DNA of 64,000 bases from Euptelea pleiosperma (lineage: Eukaryota; Streptophyta; Magnoliopsida; Ranunculales; Eupteleaceae). The stretch covers positions 10,278,000 through 10,341,999 of the forward strand of contig CM068549.1 in NCBI GenBank assembly GCA_035048495.1, read 5' to 3'. The position numbers were made by a program, and so were the translations under genes. How positions within the stretch are numbered: position 1 is the first letter of the stretch; the number at the start of each line of letters is the position of its first letter. Under the pieces are notes generated by a model. That model searched no databases. It saw only the letters and a program-made list of their open reading frames with translations, and was not told the origin of the DNA. Below, in pieces: positions 22,017 to 33,735 of this stretch.

Positions 22017-23920
22017 TGATCCACTCAGTCTCCTGTGCTCCAACTTGGTTGGGGGTGCCAGTCACCCCCGTCATGTCTGGCTGAAGACGTAAAACTTAGC
22101 GCTTTCGGAAAGGCAATTCCGGTATTCCTAGAGTACATGAGTCTCATGCATTTGTTATTACTGTTATATCTCTGGAAATGTAGGTACATTCATTCTTCCG
22201 ATCATCAGGTACCACACACTGTCAAGTTTCTGCCGACTTGGTAACATCCTTCCTGAATCTTTGCATCATCATCTCTGATTTGTTATCATTTTATGTCCCG
22301 GTCATGAGCACCGAGGACGGTGCTATATTTTGGTTGGGGGTGGGTATTTACCAAAACTCATGTCTTCATTTAAAAAAAAAAAAAAACTTTTTATTTTTGG
22401 GGTGATTTCCGATGTTCTCCAAAAGTTTTCTAGAATTTCCAAAAAATGTGTCAAATACCCTGACTTTGATTAGCTAAAAACCTTCGTTAAGTCAGTATTG
22501 AGGATGTCAATTTTTGTTTAAAGTTAGCGTTGAGTCAAGTCAAGCGTGACTACAGCAGGTTTGAAAACTCAGAAAAACTCATATTCGGCACAATTGTACA
22601 CTATCAATATTAGAGTCACCCTAAGTTTAGAAATTCTGGAGATCCTGTGAGAATAATTGTGGAGACCTAACCCAGTGAGCTTTCGAGCCTTTAATCAATT
22701 CAGAGTGTTATACAACAATTCTGAGTCACAAGATGACTCACTATTCTTCATGCCCGCAATATTTGTTAAGAGATCTCATTATCTTTTGCTTCGATCATAA
22801 AACTCGGAACGACATCAACATTGGATTACTACGACAGAACCTTCTCTATATCCAGTCAAGACAGTATACATGATAGTACAAATCCTAGAAAATGATTTAG
22901 GCCATTTTTTTCTGAACCATTCAGCCTTTTTACTCACCTGAATTATACTTCACTAGAAACCCTTTGAACCTTTCTATAAAAGCATTTTCTTTGCAAACCC
23001 ATCAACCTAAAATCCAGTCCAGCTACGAAACATGACTGACTACCCTTAGTTTGAGATGGACAAAAGAATAACTGATGTGGGTGTACCGTGAAAAAGAAAA
23101 GTAAAGAAGAAGAATCAAAAGGAAAAGAAAGTGGTTCAAGCCAAAAACAAAAAAATGGAAAGAAAGTATGAAGAAGAGTTGAAAAGAAATTGAGCAGTCT
23201 CAGAAATATCAAGAAAAAGAGAAAAATACGAAAAAAGGAAAAAGAACCAGATAATGGTGTTACGTCGCAGGAAAAATGCAAGAAAATGGCAATATCCTCT
23301 CAAGATCTTTGAAATCCTGTATCCCTTTATCTCTCTACACCTGACCTAAGCCTCATTACAACCCAGGAAAGTCCTACTTGATTCTAGGATAGTACGATCA
23401 TTAAACGTGGAGATTGGAGAAGGAGAAGCTATAGAGTTTGATCTGACGTTCCCGAGTGAAGTGGTATCCAATCATGAGATCTTCTTCTGTTAAAGATGTC
23501 CTTCCTTCAAATAAAACATATGTGAGATCTTTTGCCTCTTTATATTAAATACATCTCCTCACATATAAATTGAGAGAAAAGAAGAAAACCCTTCTCGTGT
23601 GATTCTATTCTGAGTGCTGAACATGTGAGATTTGAGGTCGAGGCATAAAAACTTAGAGGTGATCTGAAAATCTTTACTGTCGGATGATGAGAATGTTGAG
23701 CACACACACACGCAGAGTCTGACTATTCTGGGTCATGATTATCAGTCTGTAGTCTTGCCAAAACTTTCCAACTCTTCGCTAGCATGTAACTGTTTTTGCA
23801 TCCATTCAATGATTTGACGAACGGTGTTTTCCTGGAGCTTATATGAAAAAGTGTGCAGCATGTGCAGAGCCCTTTTAAGCTCATTTATTTTGCACTAATT
23901 GCCAAGGATTGGCAATATGC
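22017..23920 (+). other. Athila region between pol and 3' LTR
   Basis: 1.9 kb without a substantial ORF. Athila elements often carry an envelope-like ORF here and this copy does not. Two TTGGTTGGGGGTG tracts (22045, 22333) resemble the PPT and an A15 run follows at 22371. On the + strand 23085-23230 is purine-rich (GAAAAAGAAAAG). Confidence 0.6.
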
Positions 23921-23933
23921 TGGTTGGGAGTTG
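23921..23933 (+). other. Polypurine tract of the Athila element
   Basis: TGGTTGGGAGTTG immediately before the 3' LTR start TGATATT. The copy at 33061-33068 has GGGGGTTG in the same place. Confidence 0.6.
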
Positions 23934-24903
23934 TGATATTCGCTCAAAAGTGCTTATTTTAAGCAATTATCCTTTTAGCGTTATTGCATTCTCCTACGTA
24001 AAATACTCTATTTACCTACTTTTCTACGTAAGAGTCTCTTGTGTTGCGTAGAACACACTTTTCTGGATGAAATGGTATATTTGCATGCATTAAACACATT
24101 TTCGGAAGTCTAGACATGTAGTCATTCTGATAGAGTCTCATTACGCGCTTCTTCTGTCGCAGGAAACCCCGATGGGATGATTCTCAAGACTTGTGGGCCC
24201 AAATCGATCATGAAAGCCCATTATCAAAGCTTAAAGAGCCCACATGCCATGACTAGAAGATATGGGCCAAATATGCGCTGAATAAGATGACCAAAAAGCC
24301 GGCCCAAAGAACGAAGAGAGCAGGAGAGCCAATGACCAAGAGACGGACCAAAGCGTTTAAAGCCACATGAGTCAGCAAGGAATGATAGTCTACTCTACTG
24401 GAGAAGCGTGATGATGGTCACAGTAAAGACCATGGTTCCAGACCCTCTGCCAATACTTTTCTCCATTTTTTTGATACTTTCTCTCTCATCTCTTCTTATT
24501 CTCTCTCTCTCTTTATCTCTCGATCCTCGAATCTACTGACCTAACCCCAGAATTCCTACCCTTCGGCTCTATCTCATCTCTCTTAGCTTTCTGACCGTTG
24601 GATCTTCCATCGGACCATTGGATCTTCAATGGACCGTTAGATCTCTCTAGATCCGTCGATTTACCAATCTTGGTCCCAATCAAGTCACCATCCATCCGAT
24701 CGCCATCAGACCGTCTGTCACATCATCTTGTGAGACAATGGACATCATAAATCCATGTGGGCCAGTAGCCGGGCCCATCATCATCGACCCGCTGTCCGAC
24801 CAGTTAGTGGACCCCGTGAATTTCAAAAAAATTTTAATTAAATTTCAAAAAATGGGGGGTCCACTAATTGGGGAGATTCCCCATAGAAAAGTAGATTTTT
24901 ACT

Positions 24904-24952
<49 letters not shown>

Positions 24953-26651
24953 TATTATTTCAAAAATACCCTATTTCCATTAAAGGAAATAGGGAGCTTT
25001 ATAAGAGGAGGGAGAAGGGTTCGTTTGAACCCTAATCCCCCTCCAATCTCTTCCATTCTCTCCCCCTATCAATCCCGCACGGATCCCTTCACCCTTAGCC
25101 CCATTCTCCTTCTTTTTCTTCTTTTCTCTTTTTCCTTTTCTTCATCTTCTTCACGTCTTCGCCGGAGTTGCCTGCAACTCCGGCCGTCTGGTAAGGATTA
25201 TTCTTCTTCTTCTTCTTCTTCTTCTTCCATTTCTTCTTCTTCTTCTTCTCATATTTTTCGTTTTCGTTTTTGGTCATTACCGTTTTCTCAACACCGGAGT
25301 TGCAGACCTGCAACTCCGGCCGTCAGCGCCCCCCTCCGCCTGCTCCTCCGATAGGGTAGCCCCGTAACACCACACTACCAGTTCTCCTTGCTCCAGCGCC
25401 TCCTCCATTGGTCTGCAACGATATAGATCTGCATCACATGCAGATCTGTCCTTCATCGTCACCGCCTTCACCACGCTGCTGGTGTAGCGCCTGCAACTCC
25501 GGCAAGTAGCACGACCTCAATAGCAGCCCACAACCCAGCGCCTTCTCCTTCTTCTCCTTCGATCCTCACCCAAAACAGCAAGCGTTCACCCCTTCTCCTA
25601 CTCCATTATCTTCTTCTTCAATCCCCTTCTCCTACTCCATTATCTTCTTCTTCAATTTTTTTTCGTCTTCTTTCTCTTTCTTCTCCTTCTCCTTCCACGT
25701 TTTGCAGCACCTTAGCGTGCACGACAAGTGCACCTTCCACCACCACTCCTTCTCCTTCCTATGCAACGAACCACTACGGTGAAGCAGCCTGCATCAAGCC
25801 AGTTCTTTAATGCTCTCCTTCAAAGCCTGAACCTTTTGGCCATGGGATCAATCTCTTCCCACACACCACCGTCAAGTGGAGCTGCAACTCCGGGTCTCTT
25901 GCTGGGATTTCCACAGTCCGCCATGCTCTACATCCTTGCTGTCCCCATGGACTGTAAGGGCTATCTGCTTGCCAGCAATATCACGACAAGATGTTCTTCA
26001 CGGCTGTGTTATTAGGCCAGCAAACACGAACCATTCAACGGCCAGCATCTTTGCTCATCACGGCTTCGATTGGTCCATCCTCTTGGCCGGAATCTCCATC
26101 ACATGGCAAACTCACAAGGTTGATCTCCTCCTATGCAACTCCGGTAAGCATTTTGAAGTAATCCACCATCTTTCTAGCTATTCTCTCTTTAGGATCTTAT
26201 CTCACATTCTCCCTAATTTTCTCTCTCTACATCTATCGACCTCTTCTTTATCACTTTCTAGATTAGATTTTATGTTTTGCTTGAATGTAAGGAACTCCAT
26301 TTGATTAATAAAATTAGTTTGATTATTTTTAAGTTTTTGATTGATTAATGGATTAGTCTTCATTCTTTTTTATTTCCAATTATCAATAATTGTGTCGTAA
26401 GCTCAAAAAAATAAAAAAAAATGGATGTTTTAAAGATCGATATCACCATCCTCACCCCTCCGCACATCTTCGAGCAGAAATCCGTCATTTTATGTCCTCG
26501 AATTGTGCAAACTAACCCCGAGTGCGGATCGACATCCGACACAAAACTGCTATACAAAAATCTCAAATTTTGCAGGAAATCGGATAGAAATTACAAATCT
26601 TGTTGATTCTAGGGTTACCGAATCCAACGACGCGGAAAAACCCTACTGTCA
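23934..26651 (+). repeat. 3' LTR of the Athila element
   Basis: 2,718 bp, nearly identical to the 5' LTR. By hand I count about 25-30 substitutions plus indels: a shorter (AT)n (24916-24950), altered (TTC)n tracts, and a 34-bp tandem duplication at about 25586-25655 (CCCCTTCTCCTACTCCATTA...) absent from the 5' LTR. Stem-loops and TATA box are conserved. Confidence 0.93.
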
Positions 26652-27125
26652 CCGATCTCTCCATCAGAGGAGGTGTGTGCACCCATGGGACCCATCAGAC
26701 CTTCTACCATTCGGAGGAGTATGTCTCAAGTTCGTAGGGTTACTGAGGTTCCTTCTAGTTTCCAGGATTTCTTTGATGATGACTTGAGAGTCGATACAGA
26801 GCCGGGAACTCATCAGGCAGACACTGAGATGCATCCTCCTGAGACTCAGCCATCTTTCGTGCAGCCACCTGAGATGCATACTACGTATACTCTAGAGTCT
26901 TTTCATCATCAGATGATTGGATTTGATCAACAGCTCAGCTCACATGAGGAGCGGACTTCTCAGAGCTTCTGTCGTTTAGAGGAGAGACAGGATGCTGGTT
27001 TCGACCGGATGACTAGCACTTTGACGGACATGCAGTACATGGAGCATCAATTCACTATGATGGGCTTCGGACAGCATCCTCCATTTTCTGTTCCGCAGCA
27101 TGATGGTTCTGGACCATCATCTTAG
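26652..27125 (+). pseudogene. Second envelope-like ORF, 3' part
   Basis: Resumes right after the Athila target duplication in the phase left at 11866 and runs to TAG 27123-27125. It encodes Pro/Met-rich sequence (VCAPMGPIRPSTIRRSMSQ), then a Gln/His/Met-rich, probably helical C terminus (HEERTSQSFCRLEERQDAGF). Relatives of this ORF class commonly end with a Ser-rich linker and a coiled-coil-like tail. Together with 10977-11866 it documents an ORF split by a retrotransposon. Confidence 0.6.
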
Positions 27126-27369
27126 TCTAATCGAGAGAGACTTTGCTAGAGTTATCTGTATTTTTTACCTTGTGATCATTGTACTCAGATAAACTCTTTT
27201 ACTGGTGGTTATACTCTTTTATATTGCTTGCCGATACTATGGTAATTGGTGATAAAAGATGTCGGGACTCCGGGATACAATGTTCCTAAACTAGACTATA
27301 CGGGGTGCTAGACTTATTGATAGCTAACGCTCTAGTATGTTTTATGATGGGCTGGAATTTTCAGTGTGC
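27126..27369 (+). other. 3' flank of the second envelope-like ORF
   Basis: T-rich and non-coding, with GGGACTCCGGGATACAATG at 27264. It ends in TGTGC (27365-27369), the left target duplication of the solo LTR. Confidence 0.4.
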
Positions 27370-30300
27370 TGAAAGTAGGATTTTTTCGCGTCGTTGATTA
27401 CAGAAACCCTAATTCCAACATATTTGTAATTTTTATCCGATTATCCTGCAAAATTGACAGATTTGTATAAGGATTCGTGTCGGATGTCGATCCGCACTCG
27501 GGGTTAGTTTGTGCAAGTAGTGAACATGAAATGACGAATTTTTCTCAGAAATTGTTACTAAGAAGGATGGAGTGGTGAGAATGATGATCGATTTAAAATA
27601 CTTGTTGGCAATTTTTAGAGAGAGAAATTGACCTGAGCTACTCAAGAAACAACAACAGAATAAAAGACAGTACTTTGCATGAAATAAACAATTTTATTTA
27701 TTGGAATGACTTGAAAGTAACTTACAATTCCAAGAAAGATGAACTAGTTACAAAGCATTAAAGATGACTCCTAAGCATTAAAAAAAATCTAGAGAGAGAA
27801 GATCAAAAAGAGAGAGAAAATGATGAGGCCTTTAGAGAGAGAAAACTAGAAAGGGAAAATGACAAAGATTTCTTACCGAACCACCACGTGTTGAAGATGA
27901 AACAGTCACGTGGAGCGTTGTGGAAGAGGGTTCGTTGGCCCAGAAGTGTAGGTTGAAGGAGAGGACATTGATGTCCTTTGATGGAGATGCAGCAATGGTA
28001 TTCCGTGGGGAGCACGATGGTGGAGATCAACCTTAAGGGAGGCAATGGCAGTGAAGTGGAGACCTGCAACTCAGAAGTGCAAGTCGATGGGTTGCTCCTC
28101 AAACCTGCTGGAGAGGCCAATGGCTTGGGGGCGCATGACGATGGAGGTAGGCCTCCTCTCTTTGCTTCCTCTTCTTCTTCTTTTCTCTCTATTTCTGGTT
28201 TTTTTTTTTTTGGAGAGAAGTGAGAAGATGGTGGCTAAGGAGGACTAGTTTTGAGGAGGATAATGGAAGGAGATGCTAATTGGGCAGGATAAGGGTGCTG
28301 CAAGAGGTGGAGACGGTGGCTGTGGAGTTCAAGACAGCACGGTTTTTGCAGATTTGCAAGACCGTGCAATGGAGGAGCTAATGAGGGCGGCTAGGGTGTT
28401 TAGGACGTCTACCAGAACGTGGAGGGGAGCAGCTGCTGGAGGCGATCTGGACAGCAGGTAAGGACGTCCCCTCCTCCTTCTTCCTTTCTTCTCCTTTGTT
28501 TTTTTTTTTTCTTTTTCTTGTTTGGGCGGAGTGGTGCTGTAATGGCAATCTGTTCTTGCTGGTTTGCCCAGCAAGAACAATTGTGGATGGCTGGGATGTA
28601 TGCAATGAAGATGGGAGAGGAAATATGGGTGCTGGAGCGTAGAGAGGATGCAGACCGTGCGTTTTGAAGGGGGGACGATGATGATGGTGCAGGCAGTGTT
28701 GGATCTGATGGTGGCTTGCTGCTACTGCCGACAGCATGCGTTAATGGAGGTGGAGCAGGCGGCTTGTGATGTTGAACAAGAGAGAGAGGAGATGATGGTG
28801 AAGGACGGTGGTGGTTGCAGCTGCAACAGTTCGTTGCAACTCCGGCTTGGCTTGAGTATGGATGATGGCTGGAGGTTGAAAACGTGAAAACGTGGGGAGG
28901 GGAGTGAAAACGTGGAAAATGCTGGATGCGACTGTTGCTGGCCATTGAGGCGTTGATGGGCAGCACAACGTGGTGGCTCTCCTATTGAGGGCGGCTCAGG
29001 GTGCTTGGTGATAATAGGGCCGACCGGAGTTGCAGGTATGCAACTTCGGTAATGGTGTTGAAGTCCGGCTACACAATGGCTGAGACCGTAGAGATTTGTT
29101 GGGCAGCAAGGGAATGAGAGAGGGAGTGAAGAGCTTGCAGATCTTGTTGCTGTTGGGCAATAGCCTGAGGACGTGGGAAAGAGCTTCTGCCGGCCGGAGT
29201 TGCAGACCTACAACTCCGGCGAGAAACGAAGAAGAAGAAGAAGAAGAGGGAAAAATCGCCAAAAACCGAGGGGAAGAAGGGGCAAGAGAGTTTGGGGAGA
29301 GAATAGAAGAGATTGGAGGGGGATTAGGGTTCAAACGAACCCTTCTCCTTTCCCTTTTAAAGCTCCCTATTTCTATTTTTGAAAATAAAAAATAAGAAAA
29401 ATAAATTATTTTTTTTTAAGTAAAACACTACTTTTCTTTGGGGAATTTCCCCATTTAGTGGACCCCCCATTTTTTTAAAATTTAATTGAAATTATTTTGA
29501 AATTCACGGGGTCCACTAAATGGTCGGACAGCAGGTCGACGATGATGGGCCCGGCTACTGGCCCACATGGATTGATGATGTCCATCGTCTCACAAGATGA
29601 TGTGACAGACAATCTGATGGCGATCGGATGGATGGTGACTTGATTGGGACCCAGATTGGTAGATCGACAGATCTAGAGAGATCCAACGGTCCGGTGGAAG
29701 ATCCAATGGTCCGATTGAAGATCCAACAGTCAGAAAGCTAAGGGAGATGAGACAGAGCCAATGGGCAGGAGTTCTGGGGTTAGGTCAGTAGATTCGAGGA
29801 CCGAGAGATGAAGAGAGGGAGAATAAGGAGAGATGAGAGAGAAAATATCAAAAAATGGAGATAAAAGTATTGGCAGAGGGTCTGGAACCCTGGTCTTCAC
29901 TGTGACCATCCTCACGCTTCTCCAGTAGAGTAGACTATCATTCCTTGCTGACTCATGTGGCTTTAAACGCTTTGGTCCGTCTCTTGGTCATTGGCTCTCC
30001 TACTCTCTTCGTTCTTTGGGCCGGTTTTTTGGTCCTCTTATTCAGCCCATATTTGGCCCATATCTTCTAGTCATAGCATGTGGGCTCTTTAAGCTTTGAT
30101 AATGGGCTTTCCTAATCGATGTGGGCTCGCAAGTCTCGAGAATTGTCCAATTGGGGTTTCCTGCGACAGAAGAAGTGCGTAATGAGACTTTATCAGAACG
30201 ACTCAATGTCTAGACTTCCGAAAATGTGTTTAATGCATGCAAATATACCATTTCGTCCCAAAAAATATGTTCTACGCAACAAAAGAGACTCTTACGTAAA

Positions 30301-30390
30301 AAAGTAGATAAATAGAGCATTTTAAAGTAGGAGAGTGTGAAAACGCTTAGAAGATAATAGTGGAAAATACGCATTTTTAAGCGAATATCA
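27370..30390 (-). repeat. Solo LTR of the Athila family, minus strand
   Basis: On the minus strand it starts TGATATTCGCTT (30390) and ends at 27370 (CTTTCA). Perfect 5-bp target duplications TGTGC flank it (27365-27369, 30391-30395). No PBS, leader or coding DNA adjoins it, so it is a solo LTR left by LTR-LTR recombination. Homology to 11867-14577 covers the TATA/hairpin region (29327-29360), CCGGAGTTGC stem-loops (29024-29049, 29193-29219), the tRNA-like module (29880-29935) and U3. It is more diverged from the Athila pair than that pair is from itself. Confidence 0.95.
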
Positions 30391-31418
30391 TGTGCCCTAA
30401 CACACTAAGAAAAATTAGAATTGATAAGGGATAGGATTCAATGGATGATGTGTCATGCAACACCTTAAGCTGCTACTGACTATTAACGTTATATGATATA
30501 TGATATCTTGGACACTTTAGATGTGACCCGGTTCATACTTATGGTAATTGTGCACCGTCCAAAAGAAAGAAATCCTACTACTCGATCTTTGATGACCACG
30601 CTAGTGGTCAGTGATGAATTAGATATGTGAATGAGGATGGAGAGAAGTCCTTGTGTATACTAACTCATGAATCTTATACCGTTATAAATAATTACCTTAT
30701 AGACCTCTTGAAGTTACTGTTTGGTTTGTACAGATAATGTGTGTAATAGATTCGACTTTTAGAGTGAGTTAATTTAATTAATGCTTTGGAGTGAATTCTT
30801 ATTGATATAAACGTCGGAAACTGACCCCTTTATTAAGTCCTATGACTTTCGTTTGGTACCATGCATGGACGTACGTAAGGAAGTGGACTTTGTGATAGAG
30901 CTCGACTTTCTAGAAGAAGTCCAACCTCGAGTCAAAGTGACGAAGGTAAGGTGGGCACGAAGGAGAGAGTCCACCCAGCATCATGGGAAAATTAAGAAGT
31001 CAATTGCCGATCCTGACTTGGAGTCAATCGTGAGTAACAAACCAAGGAAATCAGTTTCGGAATTAAGCCCGAGGATATCATCGCCGAAAGCCCGACACTA
31101 TTATATAGGATAGGAGAGTCCGATCGCCACCGTCTATTTCCTCACGGATTAGTGGTTCGGTGAATTATGTATGTCTTGATTGAAATATTAATGTAGTACT
31201 TGTAAAACAATAAATTTTGCCTCTGCCAATTTCTGAGAATAAGTTAAGTAATTAAATGAATACTTTTATGAATAAAGGAGTGGGTTAAGATTGAATTTTT
31301 ATTGCTACATGGGTGTGGATTGTATGATTTCTTAATTTTTTTCATGACCCAATGTGGATATGGATCGGTCTGTAAGAATCGGGTCGGGTCCTAATATCAA
31401 AAAATTTGGGTCGTGACA
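30391..31418 (-). repeat. LTR-like fragment with TGTCACGACCC terminus
   Basis: The right end, read on the minus strand, begins TGTCACGACCCAAATTTTTT. TGTCACG(A/C)CCC is a common LTR start in plant retroelements, and the segment at 35821 also begins TGTCACGCCCC. The left end is not visible; it may be truncated where the solo LTR inserted. No convincing coding sequence. Confidence 0.4.
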
Positions 31419-31650
31419 TGTATGACCTTGACACACTGACATGTGACACTTGGGCCCCCTAAGATGTGAGACCTACTTGATACTCAAAGTGTCTTGACAC
31501 GAGTGTGCCACGTGTTTATTTTGGAGCAAGGTGCAACAAGTTCTCATACATGTGTGATGTATGTAATATTTATCTAACTCTTTTTTTTAAGCAAATACTT
31601 CTTGTTTATACTATTATAAAGCCAACTCCATCTTGTTCTTGTCTATATAT
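31419..31650. other. Unassigned AT-rich spacer
   Basis: Contains TGACACACTGACATGTGACACTTGG and related ACATGTG repeats but no recognisable gene or terminus. Confidence 0.3.
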
Positions 31651-32610
31651 CTATATAATAGCGCGGCCCTGCTGACATGGAACTCTGGATGCACAGTGCG
31701 CCATGTCAGCAAGTCATTCTCTAAAAACTCATTTTTTTCCAAGTTTTAAACACACTGACGGTTACCTTTTTCTGCTAACAACATGTTTGTTCAACATGAT
31801 TCTTCCCCTCTTAGATGAGTATGCAACCTTTCAACTCAGTGAGCCACGTCATCACGTCCCTTCTAAAAATATGGCGCCTCTTTGTGTTTTTCTCACCCCA
31901 CCATTCGAGAGAACGTAACATAAGATTAAAAGGATGCAACCATTTGTGATTTTTATTCTGAACGGAAAAAAACTTGAGGCACCAGGATCTCCTTCTCTCT
32001 CGCTCTCTCTCGTGCCCAATATTCAATCAGTGGAAAAATGAGATTTTTTCTTTTTTTGGTCAACATTGGAATAACAGGATTTTTTTTCTAGCCTTCTTTT
32101 AAGGTTTTCTTTTTATATAAATATTTTTCCAATTGATTATCATTAACTTGAGAAGCATAAGGTCTTCCGTCTCTCCAACTTTCCCTTCTCAACTAAACCC
32201 TAAAAGGATAAAACTCGCCCTCCCAACCATATTTTTTTTCGGATGTGAGAGCGTCAGATTAGTTATGGCCGATCATTCCGGCGAATGGAAGGGTGTTTCT
32301 CTATTGATGGCGATGTCGTAGTTGTTGCAGTGACGGTAACAGAGTAGCTGTCGGCGATGTGGTGGATGTAGTATTGGACGTTGGTTTATTGAGTTTTGTT
32401 TGTGAGCTCATCGTTTATGCTTCTCTCTTTAATTTGTTCACTATTTCTTTCATTTTTTATTTTGTAGTTAACCTTAATTTAAAGTTGATTCTGCAACATT
32501 TGATAGTTTGCTTTTGAAAGACCCAGGACGCGCTTCAACTGTTTGATGAAATGAGTAAGAGATGTGTTTTTCCCAACATGACGATCTATACCATAGGTAT
32601 TTCCGGTTTG
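31651..32610 (+). mobile_element. Possible Helitron-like element with captured gene scrap
   Basis: Begins TCTATATATCTATATAATAG followed by GCTGACATGG (31669) and its inverted copy CCATGTCAGC (31701), a 10-bp-arm stem. TC(T)ATATAATA-type starts occur in plant Helitrons, but I cannot find a CTRR end with its hairpin, so this is weak. A PPR-like coding scrap lies at 32518-32598, consistent with gene capture. Between them (31720-32500) I see no complete gene. Confidence 0.25.
32518..32598 (+). pseudogene. PPR-motif fragment
   Basis: Reads KTQDALQLFDEMSKR then CVFPNMTIYTIG, a close match to one pentatricopeptide repeat (A-L-x-L-F-D-E-M...P-N-x-x-T-Y-x-x-L). PPR proteins bind organelle RNAs. Only about 27 codons remain, without start, neighbouring repeats or stop, so it is a gene scrap carried here by a transposon or rearrangement. 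Confidence 0.6.
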
Positions 32611-33060
32611 GACCATTTGTAGTTTGGGCACACTTGTAATTGGATAGTCAGGAGAAAAACTTTGCTGATCGCCCAGGATGATCGCCACGATGCCCATACA
32701 CATTGCCACATGGCACATTTGTAGAGGACGCTAACCGTATAGATGTTTGGCCAATCCTTAAGTGTACCTACAAATCAAAAATCTTTTTGATTAGTGATTT
32801 CTAAGCCTTGATTGGAGTCATTTCATGGATTGATTTTAACGCTCAGAATTTGACCATTATTGAGCACTTTTTTGGTACAAGGATCCAAATGTTTAAAATC
32901 AGTAATCAGGCTGATTTTTTTGTTTTGTAGGCCCATCTAGGATTTGTCAAGCATCCATATAGACTTCTGTATCAAAATTTTGATATAGAAGTCCCTCAAA
33001 TTGACATCCATTACTTTTTTTGGGCCCCCCCTGGACCACTGTTTTTTTGGGCCATACCTT
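32610..33060. repeat. Foldback (MITE-like) repeat related to the MITE at 52382
   Basis: Shares the inner arms of the 52382-52780 MITE in both orientations: CCGTATAGATGTTTGGCCAA and CCTACAAATCAAAAATC (left), CAGTAATCAGGCTGATTTTT and GTCAAGCATCCATATAG (right). Strongly diverged, with no clear ends. At 32962-32993 a 32-bp almost perfect palindrome has arms GACTTCTGTATCAAAA with one mismatch and no loop. Confidence 0.5.
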
Positions 33061-33651
33061 GGGGGTTGTGATATTCGCTCAAAAGTGCTTATGTTAAGCC
33101 ATTATCCTTATAGCGATATCGCATTCTCTTATGTAAAACTTGTCTTTTCATCAACTTTTCCATGTAAGAGTTTCTTCCATTGTGTAGAACACATTCTTTA
33201 GACGAAAATTGACTATTTGCATGAAATATACGCATTTCAATTCGGATAGTCCAATATCAAGTCGTTTTAATTGGATCTCATTACGTGCTTTTTCACTTGC
33301 AAGAGACCCTATCGGGTGATTCTCGAGGACTGGTGGGCCCACTATTAACTACAGAAGACTTCTATCAAAGCTTAAAGAGCCAGCATGCTAGGATAAAAAA
33401 ATAGAAGATATATACGGGCAAAGCTAGAGGATCGTAGAGCCTGGAACAAGGACTAAGAGAGAGAAGAATAGCTGGAGACCAAGAGAAGGACTAAGGTGTT
33501 AAAGGCCACACCAATTGACATCAAAGGATAAGTTTGACTAATTAGTGGAGCGGACGAGAGAGAATAAAGAAGACTAGGGTTCAAAACCCTCCAATGTTAT
33601 TATTTTTGTATTTTTCTCTCACCTCTCTCTTATTTCTCTCTCTATCTATTT

Positions 33652-33735
33652 TGGCCCATGGCCCATGACCCATGACCCATGACCCATGACCCAAGACCCA
33701 TGCCCATACCCATGACCCATGCCCATGCCCACTTG
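33652..33735 (+). repeat. (CCCATGA)n minisatellite in the LTR
   Basis: About ten 7-bp CCCATGA-type units (CCCATGACCCATGACCCATG). Absent from the other LTR copies, so it arose locally. Confidence 0.85.

Larger units (their letters stand above)
11867..26651 (+). mobile_element. Athila-type Ty3/gypsy retrotransposon with both LTRs
   Basis: LTRs at 11867-14577 and 23934-26651 share TGATATT...CTGTCA ends. A tRNA-Asp-type PBS begins at 14580. Gag is at 16265-18064 and PR-RT-RH-INT at about 18065-22016. A PPT-like GGTTGGGAGTTG precedes the 3' LTR. RT and integrase wording ([27 protein letters not shown]) is that of the Athila lineage. No envelope-like ORF is found between pol and the 3' LTR. The LTRs are about 99% identical by hand alignment, yet gag-pol has at least two in-frame stops and three frameshifts. 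It is inserted inside another element's envelope-like ORF. Confidence 0.95.

Noticed and set aside
28045..28966. Several open frames on both strands around 28-29 kb
   Set aside because: They lie within the solo LTR 27370-30390, overlap each other in many frames and have low-complexity composition.
30853..31113. 86-codon open frame (MVPCMDVRKEVDF)
   Set aside because: It is inside an LTR-like fragment whose sense strand is the opposite one, and no family is recognised.
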